Counted from the stretch's first letter, positions 41,937-51,048 are shown. The stretch is 55,209 nucleotides of DNA from Acidobacteriota bacterium (GCA_003222535.1 QHWJ01000364.1:1-55209), one strand, 5' to 3'. Numbers and translations: made by a program. The notes: generated by a model from the sequence alone, not told the origin.

Positions 41937-42018
41937 GAGTTGAGCCTTGAGAGTTGAGCGCTGAGCGTTGAGATTTGAGTTCAGCTCTGAGCCTTGAGCG
42001 TTGAGACTTGAGCGTTGA
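41885..42018. repeat. CTCAACG heptad array overprinting two convergent gene ends
   Basis: CAAGTCTCAACGCTCAAG units (41885-41929) face TTGAGAGTTGAGCC units (41930-42018). The stops of the TIGR02757 gene (plus) and the GT4 gene (minus) are both inside, so each protein ends with an array-encoded tail containing VSTLK. Confidence 0.88.
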
Positions 42019-43102
42019 CGCGTCTGTATACGTCCACTGTCTTTTCGACCATCCGTTCGACGGTGAACCGCTCGCTCACGCGCGCGAACCCCGCCTCACC
42101 CATCCACCGCCGCAGATCGTCGTCTTTGAGCGCGCGCACGATCGCCGCGGCCAGCGCGGCGTGATCGCGCGGCGGGACGAGCAGGCCGTTGACCCCGTCC
42201 TCGACGATTTCCGGAATCCCGCCGGCCCGGGTCGCGACGATCGGCCGCGAGCAGGCCATCGCGTCGAGCAGCGACGTGCCCAGCCCCTCGGTGGCCGAGC
42301 TCATGACGAAGAGGTCGAATCCCTTGATGCAGCCGAGCACGTCGGTGCGGAAGCCGGGCAGGAGGACGTGCTTTTCCAGACGATGGTCGTGGATCTGTTT
42401 CTCGAGAGGCTCGCGGAGCTCGCCCTCGCCGAGGATCACGAAGCGCGCGTCGGGAATCTGCCGAACCACCAGATGCGCGGCATCGATCAGATAGCGCTGG
42501 CCTTTGTGCGGTACGAGCGCCGCCACGTTGCCCACCACCGGCGCTCCATGCGGCAGCCAGAACGCGTCGTGCAGCTTGACGGGCGGCGCGGCGAGCACGT
42601 GATCGACGTCGATCCCCTCGTGGACCGTCACCGCGCGATCGGCCTCCACGCCGTCCGCGACGAGCATCTGCCGGATCGCTTCGGATGCGGCTATGAAGCA
42701 ATCGACCTGGCGATGCTTCCAGCGTGAAAACGAATTCCCCCTGAGATGAAAGTCCACGCGCCGTGACGCCACCAGGGCGGGCAGGCTCCTGGCGGACGCC
42801 GCGCCGAGAGACAGCGCCAGCGACGCCATGGCGACGCCGTGCGGGTCGTGTGCGTGGATGACGTCGGGCGCGAGCTCCTTCACGACGCGCGAGAAGCGCC
42901 ACGCCGCGGACAGGTCCATTTCCGTTCGGGGTGCGAGGGGAATCAGATCGAGCCCTTCAGCCGCGCGCCGCCGGAGCTCGCCGTCCGGATGAGCGACCAG
43001 CGCCGCCCGATGCCCCATTGCCCGCAGACCGTTCACGGTCAGGAGTACCTGGTTCTGTCCGCCTCGCCAGGTCCGCGCGGTGTCAACATGCAGGGAGAAC
43101 AT
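41981..43102 (-). CDS. glycosyltransferase family 4
   Basis: A 373-residue retaining GT-B glycosyltransferase. The N-terminal domain has WRGGQNQVLLTVNGLRAMGH and DVIHAHDPHG; the C-terminal domain has GNVAALVPHKGQRYLIDA, RFVILGEGELREPLE and the nucleotide-sugar motif SSATEGLGTSLLDAMACSRP with GGIPEIVEDG. It probably builds envelope polysaccharide or lipid-linked glycans with the GT2 gene upstream on the same strand. The last dozen residues are array-encoded. Confidence 0.92.
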   Translation of the reverse strand: MFSLHVDTARTWRGGQNQVLLTVNGLRAMGHRAALVAHPDGELRRRAAEGLDLIPLAPRTEMDLSAAWRFSRVVKELAPDVIHAHDPHGVAMASLALSLGAASARSLPALVASRRVDFHLRGNSFSRWKHRQVDCFIAASEAIRQMLVADGVEADRAVTVHEGIDVDHVLAAPPVKLHDAFWLPHGAPVVGNVAALVPHKGQRYLIDAAHLVVRQIPDARFVILGEGELREPLEKQIHDHRLEKHVLLPGFRTDVLGCIKGFDLFVMSSATEGLGTSLLDAMACSRPIVATRAGGIPEIVEDGVNGLLVPPRDHAALAAAIVRALKDDDLRRWMGEAGFARVSERFTVERMVEKTVDVYRRVNAQVSTLKAQS

Positions 43103-43128
43103 CGAGATCCAATCTGATTAACACGACA

Positions 43129-43217
43129 CCACGAAGAGCACGAAATCCACGAAAAGCACGAAAAAGATCATGTGTTTCATTTGTTTCGTGTCTTTCGCGT
43201 TTTCGTGTCTTTCGTGG
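43129..43217. repeat. CACGAAA-type hairpin array
   Basis: CCACGAAGAGCACGAAATCC (43129-43148) and the following units are complementary to TTTTCGTGTCTTTCGTGG (43200-43217) and the bases before it. It gives an imperfect stem of about 30 bp with an AT-rich loop. It lies between the two glycosyltransferase genes. Confidence 0.85.
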
Positions 43218-43248
43218 CTGCTTCAGGACGTCACCGCTGCACGCACGT

Positions 43249-43317
43249 CAACTCTCAACTCTCAAGTTTCAAGTCTCACGGCCGCTGTGAGCGTTGAGCC
43301 TTGAGCCTTGAGAGTTG
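43249..43317. repeat. CTCAACT heptad array with complementary halves
   Basis: CAACTCTCAACTCTCAAG units (43249-43279) face GAGCGTTGAGCCTTGAG units (43287-43317). The GT2 stop and its last codons (encoding INSQGSRLNAHSGRET) are inside. Confidence 0.88.
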
Positions 43318-44063
43318 ATCGTTCGTTCGATCTCCCAGAGCTTGGCGAACTTCAGAAACACGTAGTACGCGTTCATCGCCGAGATGACGAAGCCGGGCAC
43401 GCCGTCGCGGATGCCGCCATGCGCGAGGTAGTTGCGCAGGAACGCGAGCGGCGCGTGACCGGCCATCTGCAGCGGTCCGGCGTGGCGGCCGTCCTCGTGC
43501 ATCTGCCGCGCGGCATACGTCGTATAGCGGTCAATCGTCTCGAGATGATCCGCGAGGTCGCGATACGCGTAGTGCTGCAGCTCGCCGCGGAGCTGTCCGG
43601 TGGCGCCACGCACCGTCACCGCCTCGTGAACGTAGCGGCCGGTCCACTGGGCGGATCGGCGATCGTAGAGCCTCAGTTGATAGTCGGGATACCAGTCGGT
43701 CGTCCGAATCCACCGGCCGAGGTGCCACGTGATGCGCGGGATGCGGAACGCCGCTTCGCGCGGCGCTCCGGCGAGCAGCGTCTTGATCTCCTCGGCGAGC
43801 GCGGGCGTCACCCGCTCGTCCGCGTCGAGCGACAGAATCCAGTCGTGGCTCGCGATCGAGGCGGCGTAATTCTTCTGACCGATGTATCCGGGCCACTCGC
43901 GGACGACGACGCGCTCGGTGTGCCGGCGCGCGATCGCGACCGTCTCGTCGGTGCTCTGCGAGTCGACGACGACGATCTCGTCCGACCAGGCGACCGATGC
44001 GAGCGCCGCGCCGATATCCGCCGCTTCGTTTCTGGTGATGACCGTGACCGAGAGCTTCGGCAA
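43269..44063 (-). CDS. glycosyltransferase family 2, WaaE/KdtX-like
   Basis: A 264-residue GT-A enzyme. VTVITRNEAADIGAALASV starts the nucleotide-binding domain, IVVVDSQSTDET and ILSLDADERV give the DxD region, and WIRTTDWYPDYQLRLYDRR with HEAVTV is typical of the WaaE/lipopolysaccharide core group. It likely adds a sugar to an envelope glycan. The C-terminal 16 residues are array-encoded. Confidence 0.9.
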   Translation of the reverse strand: MPKLSVTVITRNEAADIGAALASVAWSDEIVVVDSQSTDETVAIARRHTERVVVREWPGYIGQKNYAASIASHDWILSLDADERVTPALAEEIKTLLAGAPREAAFRIPRITWHLGRWIRTTDWYPDYQLRLYDRRSAQWTGRYVHEAVTVRGATGQLRGELQHYAYRDLADHLETIDRYTTYAARQMHEDGRHAGPLQMAGHAPLAFLRNYLAHGGIRDGVPGFVISAMNAYYVFLKFAKLWEIERTINSQGSRLNAHSGRET

Positions 44064-44081
44064 CGGGCGGAGTGTAACCCG

Positions 44082-44221
44082 CAGGCGGGTAGGGCGGGTA
44101 GGTCACGTAGGTCGGGTGGGTCGGGTAGGTCCTGTAGGTCACGTAGGTCGCGTAGGTCGGGTAGGGCGGGTAGGTCGCGTAGGTCGGGTAGGTCACGAAG
44201 GGCGGGTGGGTCCTGACCCAC
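44082..44221 (-). repeat. TCGGGTAGG 9-nt array (about 15 units)
   Basis: Fifteen consecutive 9-nt units such as TCGGGTAGG, TCACGTAGG, TCGCGTAGG and GCGGGTAGG in exact register, between the TolC gene and the GT2 gene. Same family as 40180 and 51085. Confidence 0.9.
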
Positions 44222-44233
44222 TCGCCCTTCGTC

Positions 44234-45892
44234 TCACCGCGAAGCGAGCCCTGCGGTGGTCACCTGACCTGCGCTGCCGGTGACCGGGGCGATTTGCACG
44301 GCATCCAGGTCGACAAGCGACTTGTTGTAGTCGGAGACGGCCTGGATCTCGATCGTGCGCGCCAGCGAGAGATCGCGCTGCGCCTGAAACACGAAAAAGC
44401 TGGACGACATGCCAGCGGCGAGCTTCTTTTCCTCGGCTTCGAGCTTCTTCTCCTGTAGCTCGCGGGAGGCGCGCGCCGACTGTACCCGCTTCTGGTTCGT
44501 CTGCACGTTGCGGGCGGAGTCGCGGACCTGCGTGGCGATCTGCAGTTCCATGTTTTTCAGCTGCGTCTGCGCCTGCTGGTATTCCAGCTTCGCCCGTGCG
44601 AGGTTCGCCTGAGATGTGCTGGCGCCGAGCGGGTACGCGATTTGGACGCCGAAGGTCCACTGAGGATATGCGCTGCGGAAGACGTCGCTCAATGTCGTCG
44701 CGTAGCTCCGCTCGATGGGAGTCGTGATGGCGCCGGTGAACTCCCCGGTGAACGGATTTCTCCCGGGCAACTGCACGCCGCCTACGCCGATGGCGCCGTA
44801 GTTCACCTGGGCGTTCACGTCGGGCAGAATCTGGTTCCGCAGATAGCGGATGTCCATGTCGCTGCGCTCGAGGCTGTTCTTCGCCGCCCGCAGGTCCGAG
44901 CGCTTGTCCAGGGCGTTGCGAACGGCCGCATCCATGTCGATCGCCTGTTCGCTGAACGGCGCCACGTCGCTCGGCTCGAACGCCGTCGTCCAGAAATCCG
45001 ACGTGCCGGGGTCGAGGATGAGCGCGCGCAGGTTGTCCTGTGCGCGCTTGATGGCCGCCTCGGCGACGATGACCCGCTCCTCGTTGCTCGCGACCTCGGC
45101 TTGCGCCTGGACGATGTCGATCGGCGCCCTGACGCCAATCTCGACCCGCTTCTGCTCGTCCTTGAGCGACTGCTGAGAGAGCGCCAGCGATTCCTGCTGC
45201 GCCTTCAGGTTGTTGATGGCGGTCGAGAGATCCCAGTATGCGTTCCTGACGCCGCGCATGGTCTGCACGATCACCGAATCGAGCTGGATGTCGGAGAGGT
45301 CCCGGAACTTCTTGCCCGCGGCCACCTGCTGCCGAATCTGATCGATGGACCGATTGCGGAGCAGCGGCTGTGTGAAGTTCAGCGAGAGGTTCGACTGCAG
45401 ACGCGGATTGAACGTGTTCGTGGGATCCGTCGTCGTGAACCGCGAGTTGTTCCAGTTTGCCGTGTAATTCGCACCCCACGGCAATTGCTCGGCGAGCGTG
45501 AGGCCGCTGAAAAACTGCCCGGTCGTTACGCTCGGCTGCGTGCCGGAGAAGATGTTGATCACCGGCTGTTGATTGGAGTTCTTCGTGATGGTCGTGCTGA
45601 ACTGCGGGGCCCAGAACGATCGGGCCTGGGCGATCGCCGTGTCCTGAATCTGCGGGTCGATGCGCTGAATCTGGATGCCGAGGTTCTGCTCGAGCGCCAG
45701 CTTGACGGCCTCGTCTATCGAAAGCCTGCGCACCGACTCGCCCGGCTGCTGCGCGGCCGCGTGCGCGGCGGCTTGAAGGGCGCCGGTGAGGCGCGACTGT
45801 TCGCTCTGACCGAAAGCGGACATGGACATGGTCGCGATTGCGGCCGCGATCGTGGCAATCCGCGCGCGACGAATCGGTTGGTGCAGACGCAT
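44234..45892 (-). CDS. TolC-family outer-membrane efflux protein
   Basis: A 552-residue protein with a signal peptide (ARIATIAAAIATMSMSAFG), SIDEAVKLALEQNLGIQ at the start of the first repeat, and long alpha-helical hairpins rich in Gln and Ala typical of the periplasmic tunnel. Two TolC repeats are visible (around 60-290 and 330-520). It would form a trimeric channel for type I secretion or efflux; no inner-membrane partner is adjacent apart from the distant ABC operon. Divergent from the S9 peptidase gene. Confidence 0.92.
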   Translation of the reverse strand: MRLHQPIRRARIATIAAAIATMSMSAFGQSEQSRLTGALQAAAHAAAQQPGESVRRLSIDEAVKLALEQNLGIQIQRIDPQIQDTAIAQARSFWAPQFSTTITKNSNQQPVINIFSGTQPSVTTGQFFSGLTLAEQLPWGANYTANWNNSRFTTTDPTNTFNPRLQSNLSLNFTQPLLRNRSIDQIRQQVAAGKKFRDLSDIQLDSVIVQTMRGVRNAYWDLSTAINNLKAQQESLALSQQSLKDEQKRVEIGVRAPIDIVQAQAEVASNEERVIVAEAAIKRAQDNLRALILDPGTSDFWTTAFEPSDVAPFSEQAIDMDAAVRNALDKRSDLRAAKNSLERSDMDIRYLRNQILPDVNAQVNYGAIGVGGVQLPGRNPFTGEFTGAITTPIERSYATTLSDVFRSAYPQWTFGVQIAYPLGASTSQANLARAKLEYQQAQTQLKNMELQIATQVRDSARNVQTNQKRVQSARASRELQEKKLEAEEKKLAAGMSSSFFVFQAQRDLSLARTIEIQAVSDYNKSLVDLDAVQIAPVTGSAGQVTTAGLASR

Positions 45893-45975
45893 TGCTGACG
45901 CTCCATGAAAAAAGCGATGCCGCGTGCAGGTCTGAACAGTAGACGTTCGAGGCCGAGGTTCGGTTCGTGGAATTG

Positions 45976-45996
45976 TATAATGTCCGGCTGAAGCCG
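45976..45996 (+). promoter_or_regulatory. predicted -10 box with LKPDAT-type element at the start site, S9 peptidase gene
   Basis: TATAAT at 45976-45981 would start transcription near 45988, inside GTCCGGCTGAAGCCGAG, a copy of the palindrome seen at 5797 with its last bases altered. No convincing -35 box is visible. Confidence 0.45.
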
Positions 45997-46039
45997 AGCT
46001 CCACCGATCCCGGACAACCCACCCGTGTCAGAGGTTTTC

Positions 46040-48430
46040 ATGCGAATTTTTTCGCGCGCTGCTGCTGGTTTGAGCGCCGTCGCGCTCACCGCCGTGACAG
46101 CTCATCTGGCCGGCGCGCCGTTGCGAAAAGAGGTCGGCGGCCCCTTTTCGCTGACCGTCGACAGCATCATGCGCGGTCCGAAGCTGGTGGGCTATCCGCC
46201 GACCGCTCTGCGCTGGTCCGGCGACTCGTCGCGGCTCTACTTCGAGTGGCGCCGTCCGGAAGACGAAGAGGCATCGACGTGGGTGGTGGGGCGCGATGGC
46301 GGCCCGCCGCGCAAGCTGCCAGACGAGGAGCGGCGGAGCGCACCGCCGGTCAACGGCGTATGGGACAAGGCGCACCGGCGCGGCCTCTTCGTCGACCACG
46401 GTGACATCGTGCTGATCGACTCGGTGGCCGGCACGAGACGCCAGATCACGCGCACCACCGGCGACGAGGCCAATCCCCGCTGGGCGCGTCACGAAACGGC
46501 AGTCACCTTCACGCGCGACAACAACCTGTTCATCGTGCCGCTCGACGGCGGAGAGCTGGCCCAGCTCACCGACATCCAGCCGCGCAAACGTGATCCGCGC
46601 GACACCGACAGCCAGAAATTCATCAAGGCCGAAGAGCAACAGCTGATCGAGCACACGCGGGTCGAGGCCGAGAAGAAAAAGAAGGCCGAGGAAAAGGACA
46701 AAGCGCGGGCGCTGCCGAAATTCGAGCTGGCGGATCGGCAGTCGGCGACGGATCTGCAGCTCGCCCCTGACGGCAGGCACGTCTTCATCCTGGTGCTGGA
46801 GCGATCGGACGCCGCCAAGCGGCCGAACGTCCCCAACTACGTCACTGAGTCGAGCTACACGGAGGACATTCCGGCGCGCACGTTCGTCGGCGACGCGCAG
46901 GACAGGCGCACGCTCTCGGTGATGAATCTCGACACCGGGAAAACGGTCTCCGCCGCTCTCTCGGCGGACCTCGATCGCACAAAGGACACAAAGGAAACAA
47001 AGGACACAAAGGAAACGGAGCGAGGTCTGCGCTGGGGCATGCCGCAGATCTCCGAGGACGGCTTGCTCGCCGTGGCGCACGTCCGCGCCGACGACAACAA
47101 GGATCGCTGGCTGGCGGCCGTGGATCCCGAGTCGGGCAAGACGCGCGTCCTCGACACGCTGCACGACGAGGCATGGGTGCGGGAAATCGGCGGGCCGGGA
47201 CCGAACGACCCGTCATTCGGCTGGCTGCCGGATCAGAAGCACCTGTGGTTTCTCTCGGAGCGGGACGGCTGGATGCATCTCTACAGCCTCGACGCGAGCG
47301 CCGACCAGCCATCCGCGCGGCAGTTGACCCGGGGCAAGTGGGAGATCGAAGCGCTCGCCCTGTCGGCTGACGGGAAAAAGTTCTTCATCACGAGCACCGA
47401 GGTGCATCCCGGCGAGCGGCACATCTACTCGATGCCGATTGACGGCGGAGAGCGCACCCGGCTGACGTCGATGACCGGCGGGAGCGCCGGCGAAGCGTCG
47501 CCCGACGATTCCACGTTCGGGATCATCTACTCGTCCAGCACTCGGCCGCACGAGGTGTACCTCATGCCGAACAGTCCGGGTGCCGCGGCCACACGGGTGA
47601 CGACGACGCCGACCGAGGAATGGCGGTCGTTCAAGTGGGTCGAGCCGCAGCTCATCACGTACAGGACGCGCGACGGCGTCGACGTCTACGCGCGGCTGTT
47701 CACGCCGGAGATGATGGGCGCCCGTCGCGATCCCGCGGCGCCCGCCGTGGTGTTCGTCCACGGCGCCGGCTACGCGCAGAACGCGCACAAGTACTGGCCC
47801 AGCTACTACCGCGAGTACATGTTCCACAACCTCCTCGCGTCGCGCGGCTACGTCGTCCTCGATCCCGATTATCGCGCCAGCTCCGGCTACGGCCGTGACT
47901 GGCGCACGGCGATTTACCGCCACATGGGCGGAAAGGATCTGGAAGATGTCGTGGACGGCGCGAAGTATCTGGCTGAGAAGCAGAAGGTGAACCCGAAGCG
48001 CATCGGCGTGTACGGGGGCAGCTACGGCGGTTTCATCACGCTGATGGCAATGTTTACCACGCCGGATACATTCGCGGCCGGTGCCGCGCTCCGGCCGGTC
48101 ACCGACTGGTCGCACTACAACCACGGCTACACGTCGAACATCCTCAACCAGCCGCCCGCGGATGCCGAAGCGTACCGGAAGAGCTCGCCGATCTATTTCG
48201 CGGCGGGGCTCAAAGGCGCGCTGTTGATCTGCCACGGCATGGTCGATACGAACGTGCTGTTTCAGGACACCGTCCGGCTGGTCCAGCGCCTCATCGAGCT
48301 GCGCAAGGAAAACTGGTCGGTGGCGATGTTCCCGGTCGAGAACCACGGGTTCGAAGAGGCCACGAGCTGGGCCGACGAGTATAAGCGCATCCTGAAGCTG
48401 TTCGAAGACAATCTGAGGGTCGCACGGTGA
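46040..48430 (+). CDS. S9-family prolyl oligopeptidase/dipeptidyl aminopeptidase
   Basis: About 796 residues from the ATG at 46040 (a GTG at 46025 is possible). A signal peptide precedes a beta-propeller (about 40-520) and an alpha/beta-hydrolase domain. The catalytic triad is Ser661 in GGSYGGF, Asp736 in GMVDTNV and His769 in ENHGF. It should cleave peptides in the periplasm. Residues about 313-327 (TKDTKETKDTKETER) are encoded by a 9-nt array inserted in a propeller loop. Confidence 0.93.
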   Translation: MRIFSRAAAGLSAVALTAVTAHLAGAPLRKEVGGPFSLTVDSIMRGPKLVGYPPTALRWSGDSSRLYFEWRRPEDEEASTWVVGRDGGPPRKLPDEERRSAPPVNGVWDKAHRRGLFVDHGDIVLIDSVAGTRRQITRTTGDEANPRWARHETAVTFTRDNNLFIVPLDGGELAQLTDIQPRKRDPRDTDSQKFIKAEEQQLIEHTRVEAEKKKKAEEKDKARALPKFELADRQSATDLQLAPDGRHVFILVLERSDAAKRPNVPNYVTESSYTEDIPARTFVGDAQDRRTLSVMNLDTGKTVSAALSADLDRTKDTKETKDTKETERGLRWGMPQISEDGLLAVAHVRADDNKDRWLAAVDPESGKTRVLDTLHDEAWVREIGGPGPNDPSFGWLPDQKHLWFLSERDGWMHLYSLDASADQPSARQLTRGKWEIEALALSADGKKFFITSTEVHPGERHIYSMPIDGGERTRLTSMTGGSAGEASPDDSTFGIIYSSSTRPHEVYLMPNSPGAAATRVTTTPTEEWRSFKWVEPQLITYRTRDGVDVYARLFTPEMMGARRDPAAPAVVFVHGAGYAQNAHKYWPSYYREYMFHNLLASRGYVVLDPDYRASSGYGRDWRTAIYRHMGGKDLEDVVDGAKYLAEKQKVNPKRIGVYGGSYGGFITLMAMFTTPDTFAAGAALRPVTDWSHYNHGYTSNILNQPPADAEAYRKSSPIYFAAGLKGALLICHGMVDTNVLFQDTVRLVQRLIELRKENWSVAMFPVENHGFEEATSWADEYKRILKLFEDNLRVAR
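46976..47020 (+). repeat. in-frame AAAGGACAC array in the S9 peptidase gene
   Basis: Four 9-nt units (AAAGGACAC, AAAGGAAAC, twice each) translated KDTKETKDTKET. Same unit family as the array ending the CorC-like gene at 14706. Confidence 0.85.
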
Positions 48431-49281
48431 TGCCGAGCTTCAAGATCACCCTCGCCTACGACGGCACCGACTACGTCGGATGGCAGCTTCAAGCCAATGG
48501 CGTGTCGATCCAGGGGCTTCTGGAGGATGCGCTGCGCGCGCTCGACGAGCGCGACGTGAGAGTGACGGGAGCCGGACGCACGGACGCCGGCGTCCACGCG
48601 CTCGGCCAGGTCGCCTCGTTCACGATCCAGCGCGCCATGACGGCCGGCGCGATGGTCCGCGCGGTCAATGCGCGCCTCCCTGGCGCGGTGCGCGTCCTCT
48701 CGGCTGAAGAGGCGGCCGAGACCTTCCATGCGCGGTCCGAAGCGACCACGAAGACGTATCGATACCGCATCTGGAACGGCGAGGTCGTCAGCCCGTTCGA
48801 GCGCCGGTACGCGTGGCACGTCGCCGGCGCGCTGGATGTCGAGGCGATGCGCGAGGCGGCGAGGCTCGTCGAAGGCCGTCATGACTTCGCGGCCTTTCAG
48901 GCGGCGGGCAGCCAGCTGAAGACGACGGTCCGGGAGATTCTCGTATCGCGGATTGCGGATTGCGGATTGCGGATTCCCGATTGCGGATTTGGACTCCCGT
49001 CGTCAATTCTCAATCCGTCCGCAATCCGCAATCCGTCCGCAATCCGCAATCCGCAATCCGCAATACTCGTTTACGAAGTGACCGGCACCGGCTTCCTGCG
49101 CCACATGGTCCGCACGCTCGCCGGCACGCTGGTGGAGGTCGGACGCGGACGCCAGCCGGCCGAGTGGATCACCACAGTGCTGGCCTCGCGCGATCGCACG
49201 ACGGCGGGCCCGACGGCACCGCCCGAAGGACTGTTTCTCGTGCGCGTGGAGTACGGCGATTCGCTTGCGGCAGAGTCCTAA
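48430..49281 (+). CDS. truA: tRNA pseudouridine synthase A with array-encoded insertion
   Basis: About 283 residues. TruA makes pseudouridine at positions 38-40 of tRNA anticodon arms. Asp52 in GRTDAGVHA is the catalytic aspartate; YDGTDYVGWQLQ, FHARSEATTKTYRYRI and GFLRHMVRTLAGTLVEVGRG are family motifs. Residues about 173-212 are encoded by a GCGGATT/AATCCGC array inserted between VREILVSR and LVYEVTGTG, at a hairpin between two strands near the active site. All conserved residues on both sides are intact. It overlaps the peptidase stop by one base; a GTG at 48427 is an alternative start. Confidence 0.93.
   Translation: MPSFKITLAYDGTDYVGWQLQANGVSIQGLLEDALRALDERDVRVTGAGRTDAGVHALGQVASFTIQRAMTAGAMVRAVNARLPGAVRVLSAEEAAETFHARSEATTKTYRYRIWNGEVVSPFERRYAWHVAGALDVEAMREAARLVEGRHDFAAFQAAGSQLKTTVREILVSRIADCGLRIPDCGFGLPSSILNPSAIRNPSAIRNPQSAILVYEVTGTGFLRHMVRTLAGTLVEVGRGRQPAEWITTVLASRDRTTAGPTAPPEGLFLVRVEYGDSLAAES
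48949..49065. repeat. in-frame GCGGATT/AATCCGC array inside truA
   Basis: GCGGATT units (48949-48990) are complementary to AATCCGC units (49012-49065), with a short unique loop. Heptanucleotide period, open in the truA frame, translated as IADCGLR and RNPSAIRNP-type repeats. Confidence 0.9.
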
Positions 49282-49319
49282 AAGCTTGTACACTCAAGGT
49301 TTACTACGAAGGACAAGGA

Positions 49320-50111
49320 ATGTCGCTTGAGCAGCTCCTGGCGTGGATTCCGCCGGGATCGCCTGACGAGACGCTGGCGCGGCAGGTCAACTTCGAGCAG
49401 TTGCCCGCCCACGTCGCCATCATCATGGACGGCAACGGGCGATGGGCGGCGCAGCGGCATCTCCCGCGCGTCGAGGGCCATCGCGCCGGCATCGATTCGG
49501 TCCGCGACGTGGTGGAGACGTCGGCGCGGATCGGCATCGACGTCCTGACGCTCTATGCATTCTCGATCGAGAACTGGAAGCGGCCCCGCGCCGAAGTCAG
49601 CACGCTGATGATGCTGCTCAAGCGGTACATCCGCCTGGAGCTCGATACGCTGCTCAAGAACAACATCAAGTTCCGCGTCATCGGCCGCCCTGAAGATCTC
49701 GCACCCGACGTGCAGCACGAGCTCGAGATCGGCATCCGCGCGACCGCCGCCAACAGCGGGATGCTGTTCAACATCGCGCTCAACTACGGCGGGCGGGCGG
49801 AGATCGTAGACGCGGCGCGGCGCGCGATTGCCGAGGGCGTACCGGCCGACGACCTCGACGAGCGCCGCTTCAGCGAGCTCCTCTACACCGCCGGCCAGCC
49901 GGATCCGGATCTGCTGATCCGCACGAGCGGCGAGATGCGCATCAGCAACTTCCTCCTCTGGCAGATCGCCTACGCCGAGATTTGGGTCACCGAGACGCTG
50001 TGGCCCGATTTCCGCCGGCGCGACCTGCTCGACGCGGTTGTCGCCTACCAGAAGCGCGACCGCCGCTACGGCGGGATCAAGCCGTCGCCGGTGGCGCTCG
50101 GCGCAAAGTGA
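49320..50111 (+). CDS. uppS: isoprenyl (undecaprenyl) diphosphate synthase
   Basis: A 263-residue cis-prenyltransferase that makes the undecaprenyl carrier for cell-wall synthesis. IIMDGNGRWA includes catalytic Asp37, and FSIENWKRP and IRTSGEMRISNFLLWQ are the remaining signature motifs. The ATG at 49320 has a ribosome binding site (AAGGA) a few bases upstream. First of a conserved block with cdsA, dxr and rseP. Confidence 0.95.
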   Translation: MSLEQLLAWIPPGSPDETLARQVNFEQLPAHVAIIMDGNGRWAAQRHLPRVEGHRAGIDSVRDVVETSARIGIDVLTLYAFSIENWKRPRAEVSTLMMLLKRYIRLELDTLLKNNIKFRVIGRPEDLAPDVQHELEIGIRATAANSGMLFNIALNYGGRAEIVDAARRAIAEGVPADDLDERRFSELLYTAGQPDPDLLIRTSGEMRISNFLLWQIAYAEIWVTETLWPDFRRRDLLDAVVAYQKRDRRYGGIKPSPVALGAK

Positions 50112-50157
50112 AAGAGTCGCCGCCCGCAGCCGCCACATCGCGATCGTTGCACGACGA

Positions 50158-50199
50158 AGGGCGCAGAACACAGAGGCGCGTGGGAACGCAGAGACGAAA
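50158..50199 (+). repeat. degenerate CGCAGAAC-type array between uppS and cdsA
   Basis: GGGCGCAGAACACAGAGGCG and GGGAACGCAGAGACGAAAG form a short array of the same kind as 29977. The 124-bp gap holds no gene. Confidence 0.6.
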
Positions 50200-50235
50200 G
50201 TCAACCGTCGCGAAGGCGAACGGTGAGGCGGGGCG

Positions 50236-51048
50236 ATGACGCGCGTCCTCAGCGGCGCCGTGCTCATCGCGATTGCGATCGCCGTCGTCTGGTTCGCCCC
50301 CTCGCTGCTGTTCTTCGCCGTGGCGGAAGGGCTGCTCGTGCTCGCGTTCGTCGAGTACGCCCGCCTGGCAGCCGCCTGCGGGTTGCCGATCCCGGCCGTC
50401 GCGTCCGGAGCCGCCACGGTGCTGGTGTCGCTCGGCGTGACGTCGTTTCGCTGGATGGACGACCGGCTGACCGGCACCGCGGTCGCGCTCGATGCCATCC
50501 TGATGTCGGCTTTCGTCGTGCTCGCGGCCATGACCCTCACATCGTGGCGCGGCGATCGCGACGCGCTCGGGCGCGCCTCGGCGGCGGTGTTTCCGTTGCT
50601 GTATCTCGGCCTGCCGATCGGCGCGATGGCCGCGCTCCGCGCGCTGCGAGGGCGCGAGGCGCTTTTTCTGCTGCTGCTCACCGTGATGGTGAGCGACACG
50701 GCCCAGTACTACTCCGGCCGCGCGTTCGGGACGCGCCTGCTGGCGCCGGCGATCAGTCCGAAGAAGACGGTCGAAGGCGCGATCGGCGGGGTCGTGTGCG
50801 GCGCGCTTCTGATCGTCGTGGCCGGCGCGTGGTGGCTGCCGGCAATGCCGATCGCGCTCAGGGGGCTGCTGGGCGTGGCGCTGGTCGCACTCGGGATCGC
50901 GGGCGACCTGTTCGAATCGATGCTGAAACGCAGCGCCGGCGTGAAGGACAGCTCCACCCTGATTCCCGGCCACGGCGGCATCCTGGATCGCATCGACGCG
51001 CTGCTCTTCGCCGCACCGGTGTATTGCATTGTCCTCAAGTACGTTTAA
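50236..51048 (+). CDS. cdsA: phosphatidate cytidylyltransferase
   Basis: A 270-residue membrane enzyme that makes CDP-diacylglycerol. The C-terminal signature runs SPKKTVEGAIGGV and GDLFESMLKRSAGVKDSS, then LIPGHGGILDRIDALLFAAP. About seven to eight membrane segments are visible. It lies between uppS and dxr, the standard gene order in many bacteria. Confidence 0.94.
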   Translation: MTRVLSGAVLIAIAIAVVWFAPSLLFFAVAEGLLVLAFVEYARLAAACGLPIPAVASGAATVLVSLGVTSFRWMDDRLTGTAVALDAILMSAFVVLAAMTLTSWRGDRDALGRASAAVFPLLYLGLPIGAMAALRALRGREALFLLLLTVMVSDTAQYYSGRAFGTRLLAPAISPKKTVEGAIGGVVCGALLIVVAGAWWLPAMPIALRGLLGVALVALGIAGDLFESMLKRSAGVKDSSTLIPGHGGILDRIDALLFAAPVYCIVLKYV

